Below are positions 1 to 6,489 of a stretch of DNA of 9,548 bases, in pieces. Positions within the stretch are counted from its first letter, which is position 1. The number at the start of each line of letters is the position of its first letter. The stretch is from NCBI GenBank assembly GCA_030673585.1, contig DAOVIU010000021.1:1-9548 (forward strand). Reading direction: 5' to 3'. A program made the translations under genes and the position numbers. This stretch comes from Pseudomonadota bacterium. Its GTDB lineage: Bacteria > Desulfobacterota > BSN033 > G020346125. The notes beneath the pieces were generated by a model, which was given only the letters and a program-made list of their open reading frames with translations, was not told the origin of the DNA and searched no databases.

Positions 1-533
1 ATTTTTACGCCAGCGATGCGGGAGCCCAATACGCGGATGTACGGGAGTTTGATGTGTCCAAGATCGAGCCGCAGGTTGCATTCCCCCACATCCCCAGCAA
101 TACGAGAGGGATCGGTGAAGTGGGAAGGGTCTCTATCGACCAGGCGGTGATCGGTTCCTGTACCAATGGTAGATTGGATGATCTACGGGAGGCCGCAGGG
201 GTGTTACGGGGACATAAGGTCTCCCCCAACGTTAGGCTGATCATCATTCCAGCCACCCCATCCATTTATCGGCAGGCGATGAAAGAAGGGTTCTTCGACA
301 TTTTCCTGGATGTTGGTGCGGTGATCAGCCCCCCGACCTGTGGTCCCTGCCTGGGAGGCTATATGGGTGTCCTGGCAAAGGGCGAAAGGGCAATCGCTAC
401 GACTAACAGAAACTTCGTCGGACGGATGGGGCATCCGGAAAGCGAAGTTTATCTTTCAAATCCCGCGGTAGCGGCAGCATCTGCGGTTTTGGGGAGGATA
501 GGAAGTCCAGAGGAGCTAGGCCGAAAGGAGTGA
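1..533 (+). CDS. leuC: 3-isopropylmalate dehydratase large subunit (LeuC), 3' part
   Basis: C-terminal part of an aconitase-superfamily large subunit. The reading frame is open from position 3 and the gene begins before the window. With LeuD it would isomerise 2-isopropylmalate to 3-isopropylmalate in the cytoplasm, using a [4Fe-4S] cluster. The sequence shows the family motif GSCTNGR (Cys codon 159-161) and [10 protein letters not shown] (Cys codons 339-341 and 348-350); these three cysteines are the expected cluster ligands. Further family signatures are [11 protein letters not shown] near the left edge and [11 protein letters not shown] with [12 protein letters not shown] near the end. The TGA stop is at 531-533 and leuD starts 26 bases later, so the two subunits are probably co-translated from one mRNA. 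Homoaconitase and citramalate-pathway isomerases are close relatives, so the exact substrate is not fixed by this fragment. Confidence 0.93.
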   Translation, partial: FYASDAGAQYADVREFDVSKIEPQVAFPHIPSNTRGIGEVGRVSIDQAVIGSCTNGRLDDLREAAGVLRGHKVSPNVRLIIIPATPSIYRQAMKEGFFDIFLDVGAVISPPTCGPCLGGYMGVLAKGERAIATTNRNFVGRMGHPESEVYLSNPAVAAASAVLGRIGSPEELGRKE

Positions 534-559
534 AGAAGAGGGGAAAGGAGGCTTTGGGA

Positions 560-1051
560 ATGAAATGCAAGGGAAAGGCCTGGAAATTTGGCGTCAACGT
601 CGATACCGATGCCATTATCCCTGCTCGCTATCTCAATACAACGGATCCAGGGGAGTTGGCTCAACACTGCATGGAGGACGAAAGTCCTCGGTTTGTCCAA
701 GAGGCAAAAGACGGGGATATCATCGTCGCCGAGACGAATTTTGGGTGCGGTTCTTCCCGAGAACATGCCCCCATGGCCATTAAAGCGAAGGGGATATCCT
801 GCGTTATCGCGAAGAGTTTTGCCAGAATATTTTATCGCAACGCCTTCAACATGGGCCTGCCCATACTGGAGAGCGATGAGGCCGTTGATGGGGTACGGGA
901 TGGCCATGAGGTTGAAGTGGACCTGGCCAAAGGGGAAATCACCAATAAAACGACGGGCCAGAGCTTTACGGCAAATTCCATCCCCCCTTTCATGCAGAAG
1001 ATCATCGATGATGGGGGGTTGATGGAACATATCACCAAGGGGAGGGGCTAA
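560..1051 (+). CDS. leuD: 3-isopropylmalate dehydratase small subunit (LeuD)
   Basis: Small 'swivel' subunit that completes the LeuC active site; 163 residues, the size of the short LeuD type found in many anaerobes and archaea. Motifs are [14 protein letters not shown] (residues 14-27) and [11 protein letters not shown], the conserved substrate-binding segment. I chose ATG 560 because a strong site GGAAAGGAGG (542-551) sits 8 bases upstream. A GTG at 530, overlapping the leuC stop, would add ten residues (KKRGKEALG after Met) unlike the family start. The loop Y24-L-N-T27 lies where specificity is tuned between isopropylmalate and homoaconitate isomerases, and I cannot assign substrate from it alone. 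The stop codon TAA abuts the ATG of the next gene, indicating tight translational coupling. Confidence 0.92.
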   Translation: MKCKGKAWKFGVNVDTDAIIPARYLNTTDPGELAQHCMEDESPRFVQEAKDGDIIVAETNFGCGSSREHAPMAIKAKGISCVIAKSFARIFYRNAFNMGLPILESDEAVDGVRDGHEVEVDLAKGEITNKTTGQSFTANSIPPFMQKIIDDGGLMEHITKGRG

Positions 1052-2122
1052 ATGGGCAAAACGTATCAGATTGGCGTCGTTCCCGGGGATGGAACGGGCC
1101 CGGAGGTTATCGCCGAGGGGCTGAAGGTCCTCAAGGCAGTGGCCGAGAAGATGAATATCACGTTCGATTTCATCAACTACGATTTTGGCGGGGAAAGGTA
1201 CCTGAGGACGGGTGAAACGCTCCCTGATTCGGCTCTCGAAGAACTTCGTCGGATGGATGCCATTTACCTGGGGGCCATTGGACATCCCGATGTAAAAGTG
1301 GGGATCTTGGAAAGGAGCATCATCCTAAAGCTCAGGTTCTCCTTGGATCAATACATCAACCTGCGACCGGTAAAGCTCTACCCGGGAGTTAAAACTCCGT
1401 TGCAGGGAAAGGGTCCGGAAGACATCGATTTCGTGGTGGTAAGGGAGAACACGGAGGGTCTCTACGCCGGGACCGGGGGTTTTTTCAAAAGGGGAACGCC
1501 AGATGAAATTGCGATCCAGGAGTCCATTAATACGAGAAAAGGCGTGGAGAGGTGTATCCGATATGCATTTGAGTATTGCCGGAGGCGAAGCAAGGCGAAG
1601 AAGCTTACCCTCTGCGGCAAGACCAATGCCCTCGGTTATGCCTTTGACCTGTGGGAGCGGGTCTTTCACCAAGTGGGCCAGGAGTACCCCGACATCCAGA
1701 AGGACTACGGCCATGTGGATGCCATCTGCATGTGGATGGTAAAGAACCCCGAGTGGTTCGACGTGATTGTGACCGATAACATGTTCGGGGATATCATCAC
1801 GGACCTGGGAGCCACGATTCAAGGAGGAATGGGTATCGCTGCAGGGGGAAATATCAACCCCGCGGGGACCTCAATGTTTGAGCCCATTGGCGGCTCTGCA
1901 CCGAAATACACGGGGAAAAACGTTATCAATCCCCTTGCCGCCATTATAGCCGGCCACATGATGCTGGAACACCTGGGGGAGGTGGAGGCCGCGAACATTG
2001 TCGATAGGACCGTGATGGAGGTTGTTCGGAAGGATATGAAGAGCATGGAGGCGGGGAAGATGGGGGTGAGCACAACGGAGGTTGGGGATCTTGTCGCGAA
2101 CTATATCCGCGGGATGGAATAG
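1052..2122 (+). CDS. leuB: LeuB-like isocitrate/isopropylmalate dehydrogenase family protein
   Basis: NAD(P)-dependent beta-decarboxylating dehydrogenase of 356 residues, the normal family length. In the operon it would oxidise 3-isopropylmalate (or a homologue) to the 2-oxoacid. Visible motifs: [12 protein letters not shown] (8-19), [15 protein letters not shown] (99-113), [13 protein letters not shown] (128-140), the GKTNAL lysine (K190), [14 protein letters not shown] (241-254, metal-binding Asp region) and [18 protein letters not shown] (277-294). Family classification is certain; exact substrate and cofactor are less so. Where Thermus or E. coli LeuB has Asp-Ile in the cofactor loop (GSAPDI), this protein has Lys285-Tyr286, as in NADP-isocitrate dehydrogenases. 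The segment before the first arginine cluster ([13 protein letters not shown]) resembles the tartrate-dehydrogenase-like branch. ATG follows the leuD stop directly, with a purine-rich site AAGGGGAGGGG (1038-1047) inside leuD. The operon ends here, convergent with the next gene. Confidence 0.85.
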   Translation: MGKTYQIGVVPGDGTGPEVIAEGLKVLKAVAEKMNITFDFINYDFGGERYLRTGETLPDSALEELRRMDAIYLGAIGHPDVKVGILERSIILKLRFSLDQYINLRPVKLYPGVKTPLQGKGPEDIDFVVVRENTEGLYAGTGGFFKRGTPDEIAIQESINTRKGVERCIRYAFEYCRRRSKAKKLTLCGKTNALGYAFDLWERVFHQVGQEYPDIQKDYGHVDAICMWMVKNPEWFDVIVTDNMFGDIITDLGATIQGGMGIAAGGNINPAGTSMFEPIGGSAPKYTGKNVINPLAAIIAGHMMLEHLGEVEAANIVDRTVMEVVRKDMKSMEAGKMGVSTTEVGDLVANYIRGME

Positions 2123-2203
2123 ATAGGGGATCCCTCGACTCGCTTGTGTTGGATGCTCTCATCTCTTGATCTTCAATTGCCGCATTGATCAGCACGGTGG
2201 AAA

Positions 2204-3511
2204 CTAGCCAATGGTCTCACACATTCCCTCCCTGCCATCCTGCTGAAGCATTCCTATCGCCTTTTCCACATACCTGCGACGCATCGCTTTTTCCTTTTCC
2301 ACTTCCAGATGAGGATCTCCGAGGGGACTGGTGATCGAAAAGCCGCGGATAAGCCTCGACACTCTGAGCATTTTCGCAACATCGACAACCGCGGAAATCT
2401 GAACAGCGGGAATTCCTGCCCTTTCGATTTCCTTTGCAATCGTTGCACCGCAACGAGTACTCGTCCCTCACGTCGACGTGAGGATTACCGCATCAACCCC
2501 GCTTTCCCTGAGCTTTTCGGCAATTCCCCTACCCATGGCTCGTGCGCTTTGAACCGTCGTCGTGTTTCCCGAGGTGGAGTAGAAGACCGGCAGCAAACTC
2601 CCATAGACTCCTTCCGCCGCCATTTCCCTGAGAACATCAACCGGTATCAAACGGTTCACATCTCCCCGGACTGCGGAATGATGATACCCCGAATGAGCTA
2701 TCCAGAAGGGGTTGCCGACAAACGGTTCGATGTCATAGGCGGCAAACACGGTATTTTGGCTCATTTTGAAATGGTGGGGATTCCCCTTGGGCACCAGTCC
2801 GCCGTCGGAGACCACAGCGATTTTTGCCTTTTTAATGTTTTTGACTCTTGGTGCAGGAGGTATGCTTTCAAACTGAGGGAGAGCCAGCTCTGTCTCGAAG
2901 GGATCGTTTCTGATCTTGGCCAGTAACAGCTCTATCCCTCTGACAGCACCGCTTTTTCCCACGTTTTCGTTCTTGACAGAACCGCGGGGGAGGTATCCCT
3001 CGCTTTCAGCACTGCCGATGGGTTCCTTCCGGTAGAGTTTGCGGCCCAGGGCGACCATGTTATCCATCGCCTCCCTCATGTGCCCAGCGCTTGCCCCTGT
3101 TTTTACGATATAAGCATCCCTCCGATAAAGATCCACGGCGGGGTTTTCCGGGAACATCCCCGTCAGACTCGGAATACCCAATCTATCCTGAACTGCTGCA
3201 GCGAGCGCCCCACAGGCGATTCCGTAACGTCCCGCATTGAAGGCCGGGCCGGCGAAGAATAGGTCCGGCTTTAAGCGAGTGGTGTGCTCTATCCCCTCCT
3301 CAATCGACTTCTCCACGTTTCCGGAAAAGTAGTTGTCCCCGCAGACCAGGGAGGCTACTACTGTGGCCTCATCTCCGAAAAGCTTTTCCAGAAGGGATCC
3401 AGGCCCAACGGGGCCCTCTTTTATGATAAAGCCCATATCCGCCTTATCCTCACCGCCCTCCTGTCCGAAGAATTGGTTAACGTAGTGCACGATCCGAATT
3501 TTCTTCTTCAT
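2204..3511 (-). CDS. GrdB-like selenoprotein (glycine/sarcosine/betaine reductase component B family), Sec at TGA 2468-2470
   Basis: 435-residue protein when the in-frame TGA at 2470-2468 is read as selenocysteine (residue 348). Classical GrdB is about 436 residues. The N-terminus is GrdB-like (IRIVHYVNQFF, GEDKADMGF, VGPGSLLEKL, VCGDNYFSGN, FAGPAFNAGRYG, YIVKTGASAGHMREAMDNM). The frame reaches ILTST just before the TGA, matching the GrdB selenocysteine site ILTST-U-GTCTRCGAT. It continues GTSTRCGATIAKEIERAGIP, then SPLGDPHLE, to TAG at 2206-2204. The extension is clearly family sequence, so the TGA is not a true stop. Start: ATG 3511 has GAGAGGGG 8 bases upstream; an adjacent GTG at 3514 is possible. 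In the known systems component B forms a selenoether with the substrate amine and passes the carboxymethyl group to GrdA. Here the first Cys of UxxCxxC is Ser, and no grdA, C or D is near, so the substrate is unknown. It lies 35 bases downstream of the GrdE-like gene in one operon. A tool that stops at TGA would truncate it to 2468. Confidence 0.9.
2440..2456 (-). promoter_or_regulatory. SECIS-like hairpin downstream of the Sec codon
   Basis: On the mRNA (minus) strand, TCGTTGC-GGT-GCAACGA forms a perfect 7-bp stem with a GGU loop. The loop starts 18 nucleotides after the TGA. Bacterial SECIS elements are hairpins just 3' of the UGA, with an apical loop roughly 16-37 nt away and a G among its first bases, so position and loop fit. 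A second self-complementary stretch, ACGAGTACTCGT (2464-2453), overlaps it and could compete. Call is by hand folding only. Confidence 0.6.
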
Positions 3512-3546
3512 CACTACTACCCCTCTCTCATCTCAACGACTGTCCG

Positions 3547-4827
3547 TCAATATTGAACGGCCCTGGCATGAGAAGCCCCCAGTTGGTTCAAACTACCACA
3601 TATGAATCTCTGCTCTACTTCGAGCTCTTGACCGGCGGTCTGCCTGCGGGTGTCGTGGAAAACCGGTGTCTCCGCATTCCCTCCGAGTATAGTTGGTAAG
3701 ACCGGAAGAGCGACTTTGTCGAAAATAACCCCGGTGTTCACTATGGCGTTCAGGGAAGGTGAACTAAACATCGCCTCCGAAGCCAAATCGGTCTCGGTGT
3801 TCAAGATCTGGACGAGCAGACAGGTCTTGACCCCGAGTTTTTCGCATTCAACGGCTGCCGCGCCCAGATCGACGGTTGGAGCCCCGCCCAGGGCTTTGGT
3901 CATTATGACGCCATCTGCCCCCAAGGTATCACGGAATACGTTGGCCACCATCGTAGCGACCAGTGGATGACGTGCGGATTCCATGCTGCTGACCCCTAAA
4001 ACCACGCCGGCGAAGTTGAACTCCTTACCATGACGCCTGTAGAGCTCCAGAATTACGGGGTGATTTTGTATGGAATAGGACTCCATCATTCGGATAGTGT
4101 ACCCACTCAATGCGGCACTATCCAATATTTCGTTGGGATGCACCACCAGGGGGAGCGTGGTGGAAATAGGGTGTCCGTAGAAGATGGGATCAGGGATTCC
4201 CCTGGAGTCGTGCTGGGGGCTGTATATCTGGTAGTAATACGCAACCCGTGGGAGAGATGGATTCTCATTTTCTGTCGTCTCCATCTCAAAAACCTCGACC
4301 CCGTCAACCTGCTCGGCTGCAGCAGCTCTTGCCAGATACGCGGAAGCCTTGAACCCGGCCACCTTCACCGAGTGAGCGTATTCGAAATCGGAGATGTCCC
4401 CATTAGGAATGGGATCAATGACCACGTTCACCATCTTTCCGTATCGTCCCATTTCTGCCCCGGGACCCGACATGTCGATGATGGATTTGGAATGTACCCA
4501 GTGGGGATGTCTGTCACAAAAAACGGCGACAATGCCCTTCAGGGCGCGCGTTACTCCTCTGCCCGCTGAGACAATTTCCCCCAGTACCCCCGGAAAGTCC
4601 ACACCACCCGAGATCTTACACCTGGGTTCAGCAACATCCACCACGTTAACAATGCGAGTGGGTTCGCCCGGTTTGGCCAGCTCAATGTTCACCCTCGCAA
4701 AATGCTTATCTTCCTCAAGGAGCTTTCTCAGTTCTCGCCTGTTGATGGAGAGAACGTGGTCCGACACTTCAGTCTTATCGCTGAATTCGACGGAATTGAT
4801 CTTGACCGATTCTAGGTGGAGTTTCAT
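3547..4827 (-). CDS. GrdE-like protein (glycine/sarcosine/betaine reductase component B, alpha/beta proprotein family)
   Basis: 426 residues, close to the usual length of the GrdE proprotein (about 428). Family-like stretches are RVNIELAKPGEPTRIVNVVD (45-64), the PRCKISGGVDFPGVLG region (68-83), VVHPNEILDSAALSG (228-242), the NHPVILELYRRHGKEFNF region (255-272) and GADGVIMTKALGG (303-315). In classical GrdE the chain is cut between Asn and Cys near residue 242, giving two subunits and a carbonyl (pyruvoyl-type) cofactor that binds the substrate amine. At that place this protein reads S241-G-Y-T244, with no Cys nearby, so normal processing looks impossible. Its remaining cysteines (70, 104, 328, 336, 410) lie elsewhere. 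Start ATG 4827 has AGAGGT about 6 bases upstream and is first of the two-gene operon. The TGA stop (3549-3547) is taken as real because length is already complete and a TAG follows within about eleven codons. D-proline reductase PrdA is a more distant relative. Confidence 0.87.
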   Translation of the reverse strand: MKLHLESVKINSVEFSDKTEVSDHVLSINRRELRKLLEEDKHFARVNIELAKPGEPTRIVNVVDVAEPRCKISGGVDFPGVLGEIVSAGRGVTRALKGIVAVFCDRHPHWVHSKSIIDMSGPGAEMGRYGKMVNVVIDPIPNGDISDFEYAHSVKVAGFKASAYLARAAAAEQVDGVEVFEMETTENENPSLPRVAYYYQIYSPQHDSRGIPDPIFYGHPISTTLPLVVHPNEILDSAALSGYTIRMMESYSIQNHPVILELYRRHGKEFNFAGVVLGVSSMESARHPLVATMVANVFRDTLGADGVIMTKALGGAPTVDLGAAAVECEKLGVKTCLLVQILNTETDLASEAMFSSPSLNAIVNTGVIFDKVALPVLPTILGGNAETPVFHDTRRQTAGQELEVEQRFICGSLNQLGASHARAVQY

Positions 4828-4955
4828 AACCTAACCTCTGCCTTTCTATCCCCTGGGCCTCGCATTTCCCCTCTCCATTGCATCAGTTCGTGGCGTGAGC
4901 CATGTGGTACGTGAAAGATGAAGAATTGAAGAAATGCAATTAGGAAACGATATTA

Positions 4956-5031
4956 CCTCACCCATACCGCAGGACGTGAAAATATAGTCTCACAAGAGGG
5001 GATATGTCAATCCCGCAATTTGCGGGTGAGG
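4956..5031. repeat. Inverted repeats bracketing the GrdE/GrdB-like promoter
   Basis: CCTCACCC at 4956-4963 is the exact reverse complement of GGGTGAGG at 5024-5031; the two flank the predicted promoter. A second inverted repeat CCCGCAA-T-TTGCGGG (5012-5026) shares bases 5024-5026 with the outer arm. The arrangement could be a pair of operators or alternative secondary structure. It has no T-run and is not a terminator. Confidence 0.45.
4981..5010 (-). promoter_or_regulatory. Predicted sigma70-type promoter of the GrdE/GrdB-like operon
   Basis: Reading the minus strand: TTGACA (plus 5005-5010, perfect -35), an 18-base spacer, then TATATT (plus 4981-4986, 5 of 6 to the -10 consensus). Transcription would begin near 4974 and give a leader of about 145 bases before ATG 4827. 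The inverted repeat CCCGCAA/TTGCGGG (5012-5026) sits immediately upstream of the -35 box. Confidence 0.55.
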
Positions 5032-5196
5032 GAGCGAGGGGAAATGCCATCGGCTGAAGAGGTAAGACGTCTCCACTAAGGAGGATTTCAAATCATATTT
5101 TTCACCATTTTCATTGGGATGAAAAATGGACGGGGAATTTTTGATGAAATTCCTCCCTTACTGTGGAAAGAGAGATTGGCCGACGCCATTTTTTCG

Positions 5197-5225
5197 TTAA
5201 TATTTTGCATCTCTGGGGGTATAAA
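5197..5225 (+). promoter_or_regulatory. Weak candidate promoter for the radical SAM gene
   Basis: TTAATA (5197-5202) and TATAAA (5220-5225) are separated by 17 bases and lie about 40 bases before ATG 5264. The -35 matches 4 of 6 consensus bases. Support is only the motif match and position. Confidence 0.3.
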
Positions 5226-5263
5226 AGGGCATTGAATCTTAATGGGGCCTCATTTTTGGGAAA

Positions 5264-5419
5264 ATGCGAATTAAACTGATCAACCCGGACAATCCCTTGA
5301 ACGCGGCCAACATCCGCTTTCTTCAGAAGGGCCTCTTCAATTCTCTTAGGGCTAAGGCCTATTCCCCACCGCTCCCCGGGCTTATGAGATCGTCGATGCC
5401 TACAGGGAGCGGGGAGTGA
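5264..5419 (+). pseudogene. N-terminal remnant of the radical SAM protein's cobalamin-binding-type domain
   Basis: ATG 5264 opens MRIKLINPDNP, then RFLQKGLFNSLRAKAYSPPL, which looks like the first strand and start of the N-terminal B12-binding-type domain of this radical SAM class, where an 'SPPLGL..LA' segment normally follows. This frame runs into TGA at 5417-5419 after 51 codons. The rest of the protein is in another frame: from 5368 that frame reads TAPRAYEIVDAYRERG, a typical later part of the same domain. By comparison with remembered relatives, some 30-45 residues between SPPL and TAPRAYE are missing. The junction lies at 5363-5376 in CCCCACCGCTCCCC. Only a weak ribosome site (TTTTTGGGAAA) precedes the ATG. 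Real mutation versus assembly collapse cannot be told from the sequence. Confidence 0.65.
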
Positions 5420-6462
5420 AGGTGGTGATGGGTGGAATCCCTGTTTCAACCCTTCCCGATGAAGCCTCACAGCACTGCGATTCCGTGGTCATCGGTGAAG
5501 CTGAAGGGCTGTGGGAGAAGGTGATTCACGACTTCAGACGCGGGAGACTCGAGAGGAGGTATCAAAACGGTACTTTTGTCGATTTGAGGGGTCTCCCCCT
5601 GCCGAGAAGGGATCTGCTCAATCCAGGGGACTGCGTGACCGTCAACACCGTTCAAACTACCCGAGGATGCCCCTTCAATTGCAGTTTCTGTTCGGTGAAG
5701 CTCTTCAATGGGGGGAGGTACCGTTTCAGGCCCGTTGAAGACGTGGTAGCGGAAATCAAGACCCTTCCTTCACGGAATGTGTTCTTCGTGGACGATACCA
5801 TCCTGAGCCAAAGGGAGAGGATCAAGGAACTGTTAAAGGCCCTCATCCCCCTGAAGATCCGGTGGGGCAGCCAGTCGACTATCCTGATCGCCCAGGACGA
5901 TGAATTGCTGGAATTGGCGGCCCAAAGCGGATGCTTGGGTTTTGCCATAGGTCTCGAATCCTTCTCACCTAATACCCTTGATGAAATGGGGAAGAACTTC
6001 AACAAGCCGGAATACTTTTATAAGCTGATCAAGAAAATAAGGAGCTATGGGATGATCGTTTGGGGCTCCTTTGTCTTGGGCTTCGATCGAGACGACGAAA
6101 AGAGCATTCGGCACACCATTGAAATGGCGCGGAACTCCAAGCTCGACTTTGCCTGTTTTAACTTTCTCACCCCGCTGCCTGGAACGGAGGTATACCATCA
6201 GCTCGTCAGGGAAGAGAGGCTGACCAATCGGAACTGGGCAGACTACAACATGGCCAACCTCGTCTTCAAGCCGACGAGGATGTCAGGGGAAACCCTGGAG
6301 CGGGAGATGAGGAATGCCAGGCTCGATTTCTATTCGCTGAAGGCCATTTGTAAGAGGTTGGGGTGGCGATGGAAGAAATTTCACCCCTTCATCTGGCTGA
6401 TTAATCTGGCCCTTTTCTACTATACGCACAAGGGAATCAAACGAATTAAATCCCCCGCCTAA
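5416..6462 (+). CDS. Radical SAM protein (B12-binding-domain class), N-terminally truncated
   Basis: Continuous radical SAM coding region of up to 348 residues from GTG 5416; ATG 5428 is an alternative start. The cluster motif CxxxCxxC is C85-PFN-C89-SF-C92 (codons 5668-5691) and would bind [4Fe-4S] for SAM cleavage. Other family features are the end of the N-terminal domain (VVMGGIPVSTLPDEA, VVIGEAEGLW), FFVDDTIL after the barrel's first strands, GLESFSPNTLDEMGK, GSFVLGFDRDD and FLTPLPGTEVY, then a C-terminal basic and aromatic segment. The class is usually called BchE/MiaB-like with a cobalamin-binding N-terminus, and the substrate is unknown. The same frame is open upstream to about 5356 (GLFPTAPRAYEIVDAYRERG) without a good start, showing the original gene began at 5264. 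If translated from 5416 or 5428 it would lack a complete cobalamin domain. It ends 27 bases from the convergent SH3 lipoprotein gene. Confidence 0.8.
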   Translation: MKVVMGGIPVSTLPDEASQHCDSVVIGEAEGLWEKVIHDFRRGRLERRYQNGTFVDLRGLPLPRRDLLNPGDCVTVNTVQTTRGCPFNCSFCSVKLFNGGRYRFRPVEDVVAEIKTLPSRNVFFVDDTILSQRERIKELLKALIPLKIRWGSQSTILIAQDDELLELAAQSGCLGFAIGLESFSPNTLDEMGKNFNKPEYFYKLIKKIRSYGMIVWGSFVLGFDRDDEKSIRHTIEMARNSKLDFACFNFLTPLPGTEVYHQLVREERLTNRNWADYNMANLVFKPTRMSGETLEREMRNARLDFYSLKAICKRLGWRWKKFHPFIWLINLALFYYTHKGIKRIKSPA

Positions 6463-6489
6463 AAGCCAGGACCATAAATGAGTTCGGGG

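Larger units (their letters stand above)
4828..5263. other. Divergent intergenic region between the GrdE-like and radical SAM genes
   Basis: A 436-base gene-free stretch. It holds the minus-strand promoter at 4981-5010 and its flanking inverted repeats. It also has two hairpin-forming sequences closer to the radical SAM gene: CCATTTTCAT/ATGAAAAATGG (5105-5129, one bulged base) and GGAATTT/AAATTCC (5134-5153, 6-base loop). A weak plus-strand promoter candidate is TTAATA (5197-5202), 17 bases, TATAAA (5220-5225). I see no convincing coding frame or known riboswitch core; a minus-strand frame running into 5470 overlaps the radical SAM gene and looks like nothing known. Confidence 0.6.

Noticed and set aside
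530..559. GTG 530 as the start of leuD
   Set aside because: ATG 560 has a much better ribosome site and matches the family N-terminus; the extra ten residues do not look conserved.
449..1285. Long minus-strand frame (278 codons) across leuD and leuB
   Set aside because: It is antisense to two well-recognised genes and has no family resemblance.
2217..2471. Minus-strand short frames around the Sec codon as separate small genes
   Set aside because: They are out of frame with the GrdB-like C-terminus, which continues through the TGA with family sequence and accounts for this region.
2309..2926. A 205-codon plus-strand frame opposite the GrdB-like gene
   Set aside because: It is antisense to a clearly conserved protein, has no recognisable motif and a biased composition typical of a shadow frame.
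3547..3549. The TGA ending the GrdE-like gene as a second selenocysteine
   Set aside because: The protein already has full family length, and reading on gives only about eleven codons before TAG.
4030..4569. 179-codon plus-strand frame inside the GrdE-like gene
   Set aside because: It is a shadow of a conserved coding sequence on the other strand.
4956..5031. A riboswitch in the leader region of the GrdE-like operon
   Set aside because: Most of the paired sequence lies at or upstream of the predicted transcription start, and I see no glycine or cobalamin riboswitch core.
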